Shown here: piece after piece, positions 26,801 to 34,888 of the stretch | Position numbering within the stretch: position 1 is the first letter of the stretch | Layout of the letters: every line of letters begins with the position of its first letter | Source: Mucilaginibacter galii | Lineage (GTDB): Bacteria; Bacteroidota; Bacteroidia; Sphingobacteriales; Sphingobacteriaceae | Reading direction: 5' to 3' | Assembly: GCF_014635825.1 (NCBI RefSeq) | Contig: NZ_BMDO01000008.1 | Location: 215,062-279,061, forward strand | DNA: 64,000 bases | Made by a program: the position numbers and the translations under genes | Notes under the pieces: generated by a model | Told to the model about the DNA's origin: nothing | Seen by the model: only the letters and a program-made list of their open reading frames with translations | Databases searched by the model: none

Positions 26801-29266
26801 ATGAAAATCAGTAATTTATGTTTATTTATATTAACTTTAGTTACTATAAGGGTATCTAAAGTCAATGGACAATCAAGCCCTATTGTCAGTTTGGGCAGCA
26901 TTAAACAAGCCGATATCAAAGGTCAGCAGGTTTTTATACAGACCGAAAACGGATTTGGCGAAATTTCAGTATATGCACCTAATATCATAAGGGTACGCCT
27001 GGATAATAGACCATTTGGTAAAGACATTTCGTTTGCCGTAATCGCTAAGCCTCAACAGGTAAAAGTCAGCATTGTACAAACCGGCACTGAAATAAAAATC
27101 ACCACCGACTCGTTGGAAATGCGTGTTAATAAAAGTCCGTTCGCGGTAGCGGTTTACACACCCGATGGTAAACTGATCAATGAAGATGAAAAAGGCTTGC
27201 AAACCTCCTGGGCCGGCGAGGAAGTAACCAGCTATAAAAAAATGCAGGATGGCGAGCGCTTCATTGGTCTGGGCGAAAAAACCGGCAATCTGGACAGGGC
27301 GGGTAGCGGTTATACTAACTGGAATTCTGATACCTACGGTTACCATACCGATCAGGATCCTATTTACTCAACCATCCCTTTTTATATAGGCATTCACCAT
27401 CAACTTAATTACGGTATTTTATTAGATAATACTTTTCAGTCCGACTTTAACTTTGGCGCCAGTAATAACCGATTTTCATCTTTTGGTGCTCGCGGCGGTG
27501 AAATGAATTACTATGTTGTTTACAATAAACGGCTGGCCGATATTATTACTTCATACACATGGCTTACCGGTCGTATGACTATGCCGCCACTCTGGAGCCT
27601 GGGCTACCAGCAAAACCGTTACAGCTATTATCCGGAAGCTGAAGTAATGCGCATTGCACAAACGCTGCGTGAAAAGCAGATCCCGGCCGACGGTATTACC
27701 CTTGATATTCATTATATGGACGCTTATAAACTGTTTACCTGGAATAAGTCACGTTTTCCAGATCCCAAAGGCATGACCGACCGTTTGAAAAAAATGGGGA
27801 TTCATACCACGGTTATTGTGGATCCGGGTATTAAAGTAGAAAAAGGCTATGGTGCCTACGAGCGTGGTATGAAAGAAGATGTGTTCTTAAAATATGCCGA
27901 TGGTCAACCTTATACCGGGCAGGTATGGCCGGGCTGGGTCCATTTCCCTGATTTTACAGGCGAAAAGGGACGGGCCTGGTGGCGTAACGAGATACAAACA
28001 TTTGCTAACGACGGGGTTTCGGGTTTATGGAATGATATGAACGAAATTTCTACCTGGGGACAGAAGATGCCAAACAATATTTTGTATAATTACGACGGTA
28101 AAATTACTACGAATCAGGAAGGGCGCAATGTGTTTGGGATGCAAATGGCTCGGTCCAGCTATGAGGGCATGCGTGCTGCCTCAAATAAACGACCTTTTAT
28201 ATTAACCCGTTCGGGTTATGCCGGCTTGCAGCGCTATACAGCAATATGGACAGGTGACAACCGTTCTGAAGATGATCACATGCTTTTAGGTGTGCGTTTG
28301 ATGAATAGTTTAGGGGTAAGTGGTGTGCCGTTCACAGGTATGGATATTGGTGGTTTTACAGGTGGCGCAAGCACGGCCTTATTTGCCCGGTGGATGCAGA
28401 TAGGTGCCTTCATTCCATATTATCGTAACCATACCGCAATTAATACCCGTTCGGCCGAACCATGGGCTTATGGAGAAGAGGTGCTTGAAATTTGCCGTAA
28501 TTACATCAGCTTAAGATACAAGTTACTGCCTTACCTGTATTCCACATTTTACGAAGCCACTCAAAACGGCTTGCCGGTAATGCGTACGATGGCAATTGAT
28601 TATACACATGATCCCAGAGTGTACGATACGCAGTTTCAAAATCAATATTTTTTCGGTAAATCGTTACTAGTGGCGCCGTTCGAAAGTAATAAGGCAGTGG
28701 CCAAGGTTTATTTCCCTAAAGGAACCTGGTACGACATCTATACAGGTAACATTGAAACTGGAGATCAGGATAAGTTCGTCCCCTTATCCTTGAATAAATT
28801 ACCTGTGTATGTCAAGGAAAGTAGTATCATCCCGATGCAGTCGCTGGTGCAAACAACCATGCAAAAGCCTACTGATACCCTTGTTGTCAATGTTTATAAA
28901 GGTAGTGTGAACAATTCATTTGTATATTACGAAGACGACGGTGAAACTTACGATTATGAAAAGGGAAATTACTATAAACGAACGATCAGTTATGAGCCTA
29001 TTTCCAAAACTATATCTTTTGGAAAATCAGAAGGTACATTTCAATCAAACTTTAAGAAAATTAAACTGGTATTTCATGGTTTCGGTTTAATTAGCAGCGT
29101 AAAAATCGATGGGCAGACAACCGCCGTAAAAGACGAGTTCTTATCTTTACTTACGCCTGTTTCGAAGTTTGATCCTCAGGGCCAATCTAATCAAGCTGAA
29201 GGCTATTACGTTAAAACGGTGATTATCGAATCTAATAACAGTGTATTAAAAGTAACGTATAAGTAG
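26801..29266 (+). CDS. GH31 alpha-glucosidase
   Basis: From the ATG at 26801, the protein has 821 residues with a signal peptide (MKISNLCLFILTLVTIRVSK then VNGQ). An N-terminal GH31 beta-sandwich (about residues 40-250) precedes the (beta/alpha)8 barrel: MPPLWSLGYQQNRYSYYPEA, DGITLDIHYMD, the nucleophile Asp412 in GLWNDMNE, and the acid/base Asp486 in IWTGDNRSEDD. A C-terminal beta domain (DUF5110-like, about 690-821) ends the protein. GH31 alpha-glucosidases release glucose from non-reducing ends of maltose, isomaltose and related oligosaccharides in the periplasm. It is the last gene of the operon, 34 bp after the second amylase. The earlier in-frame ATG at 26777 lacks a signal peptide fit. 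Confidence 0.94.
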   Translation: MKISNLCLFILTLVTIRVSKVNGQSSPIVSLGSIKQADIKGQQVFIQTENGFGEISVYAPNIIRVRLDNRPFGKDISFAVIAKPQQVKVSIVQTGTEIKITTDSLEMRVNKSPFAVAVYTPDGKLINEDEKGLQTSWAGEEVTSYKKMQDGERFIGLGEKTGNLDRAGSGYTNWNSDTYGYHTDQDPIYSTIPFYIGIHHQLNYGILLDNTFQSDFNFGASNNRFSSFGARGGEMNYYVVYNKRLADIITSYTWLTGRMTMPPLWSLGYQQNRYSYYPEAEVMRIAQTLREKQIPADGITLDIHYMDAYKLFTWNKSRFPDPKGMTDRLKKMGIHTTVIVDPGIKVEKGYGAYERGMKEDVFLKYADGQPYTGQVWPGWVHFPDFTGEKGRAWWRNEIQTFANDGVSGLWNDMNEISTWGQKMPNNILYNYDGKITTNQEGRNVFGMQMARSSYEGMRAASNKRPFILTRSGYAGLQRYTAIWTGDNRSEDDHMLLGVRLMNSLGVSGVPFTGMDIGGFTGGASTALFARWMQIGAFIPYYRNHTAINTRSAEPWAYGEEVLEICRNYISLRYKLLPYLYSTFYEATQNGLPVMRTMAIDYTHDPRVYDTQFQNQYFFGKSLLVAPFESNKAVAKVYFPKGTWYDIYTGNIETGDQDKFVPLSLNKLPVYVKESSIIPMQSLVQTTMQKPTDTLVVNVYKGSVNNSFVYYEDDGETYDYEKGNYYKRTISYEPISKTISFGKSEGTFQSNFKKIKLVFHGFGLISSVKIDGQTTAVKDEFLSLLTPVSKFDPQGQSNQAEGYYVKTVIIESNNSVLKVTYK

Positions 29267-29302
29267 TATGCGCAAACTTCATAGGATAAAACACGGAACT
29301 AA

Positions 29303-29795
29303 TCTTTATTTATAAATCAGGAGCTGGGCAAAGAACAAGAGATGCTTCACTCCGTGGAGGAAAAATGGATTCGTGGCGAAATAGCAAAAGACACTTATGA
29401 GCGGTGGTATTCCACTTACAGCAGGAATATAGTAATGTTGAAAGGGTTCATTGAAAAGGCTCAAAAAAGCATGGATAAATCAACCGAGGTGCTGGAGCGC
29501 AATCTATCAATTGAAAGACATCAAAGCAATTTATGTTAGTGCCAATACTATTCAGAAGAGGGAATTCGTAAAGCAGGTGTTCGACAGCAATTTATACTAT
29601 GAAAATGGCATCTATCGAACACCTACGATGATGCCAACCATGGCACGTAACTCATTGATAATGAAGAAAAAAGGTTTGCTTGATTTTCATAAAAAAAGGG
29701 ATAACTTTTCAGTTATCCCTCACAGCGGAGAGTCAGGGACTACAATCGAACACCTTTTGCCGTTCTTAATGTTCTTGGATAGACTGACGATATAA
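29303..29795 (+). pseudogene. C-terminal remnant of a large serine recombinase
   Basis: A frame open from 29303 encodes the long coiled-coil segment of a serine site-specific recombinase (INQELGKEQEMLHSVEEKWI; KDTYERWYSTYSRN; FIEKAQKSMDKS). Near 29510 the frame shifts by +1, and the next frame continues with LKDIKAIYVSANTIQKREFV, KQVFDSNLYYENGIYRTP and a C-terminal GESGTTIEHLLPFLMFLD before the stop at 29793. These are the typical tail motifs of Bacteroidota integrative-element recombinases (Val-Phe-Asp, Gly-Ile-Tyr-Arg-Thr-Pro, Gly-Thr-x-Ile-Glu). The catalytic serine domain and the recombinase domain are missing, so this is the relic of an integrated element. Its last 70 bp belong to the dispersed repeat copy B. 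Confidence 0.8.
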
Positions 29796-30019
29796 GGTAT
29801 GCTATTGATTAGCAATTATTTGCATAATATTTAGTAAGCCACAATATATTGAATTTCAAATGTACAGTGTGTTCTAATTGTTGAATTAATTCTTTGTGGG
29901 TCTGTATTTAGGCTTTTCAGTAGAGAGAAATATTGACATTATTTGCCCCCTGTCGAACACCTAAATCTTCGTCGATAGAAGCAGTAAATAAATAGCACGA
30001 GACGCCGATAATTTGTAGT
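29724..30019 (+). repeat. Dispersed repeat, copy B (recombinase 3' end plus flank)
   Basis: Direct repeat of 1724-2016. It begins inside the recombinase C-terminus and extends about 225 bp past its stop. TCGAACACC or GGTGTTCGA strings occur at 29746 and 29953, with a degenerate copy near 29868; further copies lie upstream at 29576 and 29615. Noncoding flank conserved together with the gene end suggests an element terminus or attachment region. The two copies bracket the alpha-glucan locus, 28 kb apart. Confidence 0.75.
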
Positions 30020-30624
30020 TACTCATTATATAAAAAATGCATTAAGTTTTCGAGTTCATTTAGCTTTATTTTCCGTCTTCAAAATGCGCTGTGGGCCTGT
30101 TATACCACAAAAGGCTGAAGCTGATCTTTCTTCACGAAATCGATGGCGGCCTGCCCATGCTTTTGCGGATAGCAGCATACAGGCCATAGTAATATAAAAA
30201 CAAGTGGTCTCCAAATTAAAGCTATCATGGGACATACCAGTTAGTAAGCAATACCAAGTACGGATTAATTATTAGTGCTTGATGATATTCAATAACTTAA
30301 AATATGTTTTTACTCATTTTACTGCGTACTCTACTCCTCAGACTTGTAATAGGTTATCGATGCACATACAGAAGAGAGGTATTAATTGCGATTAGGTATA
30401 GTTTTTGTCAGCACATTTCGATGCCGCTTTGAAGCGGAAGGAAAAATCATTTGATGTATTATTTATTTTTATCAACTCTTGTTTTAGCTACAGATGTTGC
30501 AGCTATCGTGGAAACTTTGTATAATTAACCACCATTTGAGGTGTGGTAAATCCGTTAACCGATCAAAATAGCAATTGGACAAATACCCGCAAAATAGTTT
30601 TGTGCAATTAACATTTGAATACCG
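30020..30624. other. Intergenic with a GC-richer decayed patch
   Basis: Mostly AT-rich. Between about 30080 and 30240 the base composition rises, and the minus strand holds open stretches (for example FNLETTCFYITMACMLLSAK) that could come from a decayed mobile-element gene. I could not assign a family, and no start or intact frame exists. Confidence 0.3.
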
Positions 30625-30918
30625 ATGAAAAGATTTTCAACCATTTGCCTATTGACTGTTGCTTTTTTTGGAGTAATTACCCTATTAACTGCGAAGGTTG
30701 AAACCCCTTTTGACGGAGACGACACCTATGGCTTTCCATTGACATTTTTTAAAAAGTTTGGAGGGATGACCTTTCCACATCCTTCAGTCGAAAGTGAAAC
30801 CTACTATTTACCGCTCTTTGTTGATGTTTTAGTTACGTTCGTATTGGCGTTTGTTATTGGAAAAATCTATAGGAGATGCATAAAAATTGCGGACAAAAAA
30901 GAAGCTCATCACCATTGA
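30625..30918 (+). CDS. Small membrane protein with two TM segments
   Basis: A 97-residue protein with an N-terminal hydrophobic segment (about residues 5-23, TICLLTVAFFGVITLLT), an exposed loop of about 35 residues (ETPFDGDDTYGFPLTFFKKF) and a second helix (about 63-82, LPLFVDVLVTFVLAFVIGKI) followed by a basic tail ending in three His. The family is not recognised. It precedes the ankyrin lipoprotein gene on the same strand by 20 bp and may be co-transcribed with it; the topology suggests both ends in the cytoplasm. Function unknown. Confidence 0.6.
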   Translation: MKRFSTICLLTVAFFGVITLLTAKVETPFDGDDTYGFPLTFFKKFGGMTFPHPSVESETYYLPLFVDVLVTFVLAFVIGKIYRRCIKIADKKEAHHH

Positions 30919-30938
30919 CGATATAAAAGAGATAAAGA

Positions 30939-31781
30939 ATGAGGAAGTTAAATACTATAGTTTTATTTACTTTCTTTTTTATTATACAGTCTTGCGATAC
31001 AAAGACGAAGCAGGGTAAACAAACGACAAAGAACATACCCGAGGATCAGGAATCAAATACTAAATCAAGCTTTACCAACAAGTTAAAAATTCCCATGCCT
31101 ACCCATGAAATTGTTGACGAATTTTATGAAGCTATTTTTGCGAATGATAATACCAAAGTCCGGGAAATGCTCGAAACAAAATTTCCGGCTAATTATGAGC
31201 CAAATAATAAAATTTCGCCCTTAGGCGCTGTGATTGGTACATCCGACAACTTATACCTGGCAAGGTTACTGGTTGAAGGGGGGGCAAATATCAATGGAAA
31301 AGAAAACCCACCTGTTGTTTGTTGTTCAGAATACGGAAGGTTAGAGATTTTGAAATATTTAGTGGAGCGTAATGCCGATATCAAAAATAACGAAGCCTTC
31401 AATAAAGCGGGATTTCATCAGTTTTATGAATGTGGGAAGTTTCTGCTGCTGAATGGGGCAAATCAGGAAAAAGGAGATATCAGAGGTAAACTTTGGTTCT
31501 TTGAACAGGCGGTGACTAAATCAGACTACGATGTACTCCATGCGCTCCTCCTTACAGAAGACGAACTGAATAACAACAATTGTGATGGCGAGACAGCACT
31601 AATCATTGCAATAAAACAGAACAACATACAGATGGTCTCTTATCTAATATAGAAGGGTGCCGATAAAAATAAAAAGGAGACGTTTGACTGTGGAGATGAT
31701 ATCTATTACGGTAAAACACCACTCAAAATAGCTATGGAAAACGATTATAAAGACATTGTTCAATTGATCAATGCGTCTTAA
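30939..31781 (+). pseudogene. Ankyrin-repeat lipoprotein with an internal TAG
   Basis: The frame starts with a lipoprotein signal (MRKLNTIVLFTFFFIIQSC, Cys19). Ankyrin repeats follow from about residue 60: NKISPLGAVIGTSDNLYLAR with LLVEGGANING, GRLEILKYLVERNADI, GKFLLLNGAN, NCDGETALIIAIKQNNIQMV. A TAG at 31650-31652 interrupts the last repeat exactly after SYLI; the same frame then continues KGADKNKKETFDCGDDIYYG and KTPLKIAMENDYKDIVQLIN to a TAA at 31779-31781. The intact protein would have about 279 residues, the present product 237. Losing the final repeat may or may not abolish function. Ankyrin proteins often act as immunity or anchoring proteins in toxin islands; that role is only suggested by context. 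Confidence 0.7.
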
Positions 31782-32136
31782 GTCAATGATACGGAATACT
31801 ACTACTGCTCGAAATTGATGATCCTGTTTATTGACTTACTTACATTAATGGTACTGACATCCAGAAGATCGAAATTTATTTTTCCTGTTTTTGTTATTCT
31901 GAATTTTGTTTACAGGTGAGTGGTGATTGAAAACTGAATACGGAGAACAGGTACCGATTTTTGGAATAGGAGAGCCCTCATCCGCTTTTATACTGGCGAC
32001 TTATATTATTGATGAAGAAGCTACGTATGTAAAAACTAAAAATCCAAAAAGCTGTTAAATATCAGTTTATGATTTACATAGGTCTAACTAAATATATTAT
32101 CTCGTTAGATGTATAAATAATAACCCAACTTAAAAA
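31782..32136. other. Intergenic with a short coding remnant
   Basis: About 31926-32058 on the + strand reads as an open C-terminal fragment (YGEQVPIFGIGEPSSAFILA then TYIIDEEATYVKTKNPKSC, stop 32056-32058) without a proper start. It may be the tail of a decayed accessory gene. Nothing else was recognised. Confidence 0.35.
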
Positions 32137-32565
32137 ATGCGTACTTTAATTATACTCTTGGTTTTCGGATTAACATCCAAAACATTTGCACAGACAGGGA
32201 AAGTTTTCAAGGGAACTTTAAACAATTCAATTAAAATCACTCTCTATTTGAAGGATTTGGAGAAAGGAACAAATGCCGATCCTGTTATCGGCGCCTATAA
32301 ATACGATAATCAAAAAGGATACCTTTTACTGAACGGTTATAGAAATACGCGCGGAAATATCATTTTAATCGAGCAATCCACACCAAATTTCTCGGGTATT
32401 TTTTTCGGATTATTATCCGTAAATCAGATTTCAGGCAAATGGACAAGTGCTAACCAGATGTTAAGTTATCCATTTAAAATTGTGGCTATAACAGCTGATA
32501 AAGCACAAATAAAACAATTTCAAGACGCAATTACTAACAAAGCGAATGAATTTAGAAATTACTAG
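32137..32565 (+). CDS. Secreted hypothetical protein, 142 residues
   Basis: The protein begins with a Sec signal peptide (MRTLIILLVFGLTSKTFAQ, cleavage after Ala-Gln likely) and a beta-rich body (KVFKGTLNNSIKITLYLKDL; DPVIGAYKYDNQKGYLLLNG; NQISGKWTSANQMLSYPFKI), ending in a short helix. The pattern of a Gly-x-Tyr-x-Tyr strand and an Ile-Ser-Gly-x-Trp strand is common in small periplasmic proteins of this phylum that accompany accessory genes. No catalytic motif is visible. It is monocistronic with about 80 bp of AT-rich leader. Function unknown. Confidence 0.6.
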   Translation: MRTLIILLVFGLTSKTFAQTGKVFKGTLNNSIKITLYLKDLEKGTNADPVIGAYKYDNQKGYLLLNGYRNTRGNIILIEQSTPNFSGIFFGLLSVNQISGKWTSANQMLSYPFKIVAITADKAQIKQFQDAITNKANEFRNY

Positions 32566-32739
32566 TAAAAACCATAGACTGGATATTCTGACGCCATTGA
32601 TCACCCTATTCTGAAATTACGATCAGTTGATTCCAAAACACTTTGACCAGATTAATCTCTTGATAGTCAATTGGATTTTGTTTTACTATCTACACAACCT
32701 GATGGTCTAAATCCTTCTTGCAGGTTAGTCATATCTATA

Positions 32740-32868
32740 TTATTTATGCAGTATCCACATCCAAGCAAAGCCCATGAGGGTAAATACCAGCATTCCACTG
32801 CCTGCGGCCAATAAGCCTACGCCGATAAGATAGGGGTTATGGTATTGTTCTTTATCTTTTTTCATCAT
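32740..32868 (-). CDS. Very small membrane protein (42 residues)
   Basis: A frame of 43 codons starting at 32868 encodes MMKKDKEQYHNPYLIGVG then one membrane helix (LLAAGSGMLVFTLMGFAWMW) and a short basic end (ILHK). Hydrophilic start, single helix and tight spacing (2 bp after the stop of the 33-residue gene at 32871) argue for a real gene pair. No family is recognised. It may be a single-span accessory subunit. Confidence 0.45.
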   Translation of the reverse strand: MMKKDKEQYHNPYLIGVGLLAAGSGMLVFTLMGFAWMWILHK

Positions 32869-32870
32869 AT

Positions 32871-32972
32871 TTAAAAAGGCACATAATGCCGCTGGTCAAA
32901 CAAACAAGCAAGCAGTAAAACCGCTATATCCAATATTAGTAGTATCAGGATGGCGATGTCGGGGGTTTGCAT
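32871..32972 (-). CDS. Very small membrane protein (33 residues)
   Basis: Starting at 32972, the product is MQTPDIAILILLILDIAVLL followed by LACLFDQRHYVPF: essentially one membrane helix with a short polar tail. It directly precedes the 42-residue membrane protein. A terminator-like hairpin for the operon to its right lies just upstream (32990-33018), so it would need its own promoter or read-through. The call depends on the paired arrangement. Confidence 0.4.
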   Translation of the reverse strand: MQTPDIAILILLILDIAVLLLACLFDQRHYVPF

Positions 32973-32989
32973 CTTTTTTGGTAATAAAA

Positions 32990-33018
32990 AAACAGGCAGG
33001 CTTGCGCACTGCCTGTTT
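32990..33018 (-). terminator. Intrinsic terminator of the leftward TonB-receptor operon
   Basis: AAACAGGCAG and CTGCCTGTTT form a perfect 10-bp stem around a 9-nt loop. Read leftward, the hairpin is followed by a run of seven T, as in a Rho-independent terminator. It lies 20 bp behind the gene ending at 33038. Confidence 0.8.
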
Positions 33019-33037
33019 AATTGTTTGTGATAAGGAA

Positions 33038-33361
33038 TTAGATACTATGAGCTAAGCGGATATTTTCGGCAAGCATCGGGTATGCAGGTCGCTCTATCGA
33101 AATCTCCTTTTTCAGTTCTTTCAATTTCCGGCTGAGGTACTGCACTTTTACTTGGCTGAATAATGCTTCATAAGCACTGATCTGCCCAGACAGTTCCTCC
33201 AGCAAGCGTTCATAGTTGCTGTGCATGTCTTCCAGTTCCCGGCGGTACTCCACAGTTTGCTGTATGCAGGCAAATTCCACTTGTTCCCTGCTTAGAAGTA
33301 TTTCCATTTGAAGCAGGGCATCTATCAAATGCACATGCTTTGCCTTATTGATGCCCTGCAT
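33038..33361 (-). CDS. Hypothetical coiled-coil protein
   Basis: A 107-residue, almost entirely helical soluble protein with heptad-like spacing of Leu/Ile/Val (LLQMEILLSREQVEFACIQQ; ELEDMHSNYERLLEELSGQI; VQYLSRKLKELKKEISIE). No signal peptide. It is the last gene of the leftward operon, 13 bp behind the DUF5689 lipoprotein and in front of the terminator. No known family is recognised; a structural or regulatory cytoplasmic role is possible but unproved. Confidence 0.6.
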   Translation of the reverse strand: MQGINKAKHVHLIDALLQMEILLSREQVEFACIQQTVEYRRELEDMHSNYERLLEELSGQISAYEALFSQVKVQYLSRKLKELKKEISIERPAYPMLAENIRLAHSI

Positions 33362-33374
33362 TGGTTACCTAAGC

Positions 33375-34769
33375 TTAAAAGCCAAATTCAATTTTATTCA
33401 ATACGATAGGTGCCTGTAGTTGCCAATCTGGATCTGGCCCTTTACGTGTGCTATAATTTTGAATAAAGAAATTTGGTTTAGCAAGCCAGGCGTTTGCTTT
33501 TGCCTCATCAGAACCTGCTGCAATTAATTCTGCCTTTGTTGGTACAGTATAGGTGAAAGTATAGAATTCTCCGACTTTTTTATATTGCTCGGATGTCTTC
33601 AACAGCTTTTCTATCACATTTGGGATGGAATACGGATAAGCACCATCTGAGGGACTTCTTGGGAGTATACCAATCTGCAGGTGATCGACGGCCTCATTAA
33701 AAACATTAAGATTATAAATATCGTTACTTCCTGTGCCCATATCAGCCTGAACCAGTTTGTCCGCCTTGCTCCCTGCAAACGTAACCTTTATCGTTTTTAC
33801 GCCTTGCAAGTTGGTATAGTCAGTCACAAATGTGGGGGAAGTAGTGCCTTGCTGTGATGCTTGAAAGATGTATACATAATCCCTGCTCGCGGTAGTGAAA
33901 TTTCCGTCATATAAATTACCAGGATATTTGAAAATATTGCCCTGTGCCCAGTAGTGCCCAAATGCAGTCGTAAAATCGCCGTCACCTATATACTTTGGCG
34001 CGTCTGGATTCCAAGATGCAATGTTTTCAAAATTTTCTGTCAGTATCCGGGTGACAGCACCGATGGTTACATCATTAACTTTACGGATATCGATTCGCAC
34101 AGTGCTGCCGCTGATGCGAACAATCCCTGTGAGCACACTTACACTTACTGGCAAACTACTACCGGCGAATGTTGCACCCGTTAGCACCTGTGTAGAAAGT
34201 TCACCAGATGCGTCCTTAACATTCAGCGTGCCGGTAAACTTTCCGTTTCCACCGGTCATTTCTGTTGCTGCAATTTTAACCAGTGTTCCGTTCAATGCTG
34301 CTTTGTTGGCCAGCACATTTGCAATAGTTGTTTCTTTTGCTGTAATGGTTCCGGTACCTGTTTTTTTAGCATTGGCGGCGGGGATGTTTTGTAACACCAC
34401 TTCGCCGTCAACCTGTGCAAGTGTTTGGTTGGAAATTGTTACTTCTACTTCATCGTTAACTGCGAAGGTCTGTGCCGCATCAAACGTTACGACAATACCC
34501 GGCTTGTCGGAAGCTTCCTGCAAGATCACCGTTTTGCTATCGATGTTTTTTGCGCTCACATCCGATATAACGATACCCTTGATCTTTTTTGAATCCGGTA
34601 CTTTTACAGATGCGCCGGTACTTAAAGCCTTAACTTCGGCAAAGGTCATCGATTTTACTTCTACCGGAGGAGTTGGTTCCGGATTGGTTTTGTCTTTTTT
34701 ACAAGCTGCCATGCTGCACGTTATCATAAATGCTAGCAGGATGTGTTTAACTGTACTGTTCGTTTTCAT
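33375..34769 (-). CDS. DUF5689-domain lipoprotein
   Basis: A 464-residue lipoprotein (MKTNSTVKHILLAFMITCSM then AAC, followed by Lys-Lys-Asp). About residues 40-235 form a DUF5689 region: KGIVISDVSAKNIDSKTVIL with QEASDKPGIVVTFD, then a second OB-like half (LNGTLVKIAATEMTGGNGKF ... GIVRISGSTVRIDIRKVNDV). The C-terminal half (from about 240, LTENFENIASW) is a beta-sandwich-like domain with many aromatics (NFFIQNYSTRKGPDPDWQLQ). DUF5689 proteins accompany TonB receptors in Bacteroidota and are thought to lie on the cell surface; nuclease-associated OB folds have been noted in the family. The gene is third behind the receptor. Ligand unknown. Confidence 0.8.
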   Translation of the reverse strand: MKTNSTVKHILLAFMITCSMAACKKDKTNPEPTPPVEVKSMTFAEVKALSTGASVKVPDSKKIKGIVISDVSAKNIDSKTVILQEASDKPGIVVTFDAAQTFAVNDEVEVTISNQTLAQVDGEVVLQNIPAANAKKTGTGTITAKETTIANVLANKAALNGTLVKIAATEMTGGNGKFTGTLNVKDASGELSTQVLTGATFAGSSLPVSVSVLTGIVRISGSTVRIDIRKVNDVTIGAVTRILTENFENIASWNPDAPKYIGDGDFTTAFGHYWAQGNIFKYPGNLYDGNFTTASRDYVYIFQASQQGTTSPTFVTDYTNLQGVKTIKVTFAGSKADKLVQADMGTGSNDIYNLNVFNEAVDHLQIGILPRSPSDGAYPYSIPNVIEKLLKTSEQYKKVGEFYTFTYTVPTKAELIAAGSDEAKANAWLAKPNFFIQNYSTRKGPDPDWQLQAPIVLNKIEFGF

Positions 34770-34888
34770 TTTTTAGTTGTTTTTATTTTAATGTTGATCT
34801 GATTCTTGGGCAAAGGCATAGCCTGACTACCCTGTTTTGATAGTTATTTGTGTGTGAAATTTATTTGATTTTGTTTTAGCCCGGCCTG

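Noticed and set aside
29697..29720. Perfect 10-bp hairpin AGGGATAACT/AGTTATCCCT preceded by an A-run (terminator on the minus strand)
   Set aside because: It lies inside the recombinase coding remnant and no minus-strand gene ends near it; kept only as a possible boundary mark of repeat copy B.
9655..31652. TAG read-through or recoding (both TAG stops followed by AAG)
   Set aside because: TAA stops interrupt other genes in the same way, frameshifts occur nearby, no pyrrolysine or selenocysteine machinery is visible, and normal genes use TAG as a true stop.
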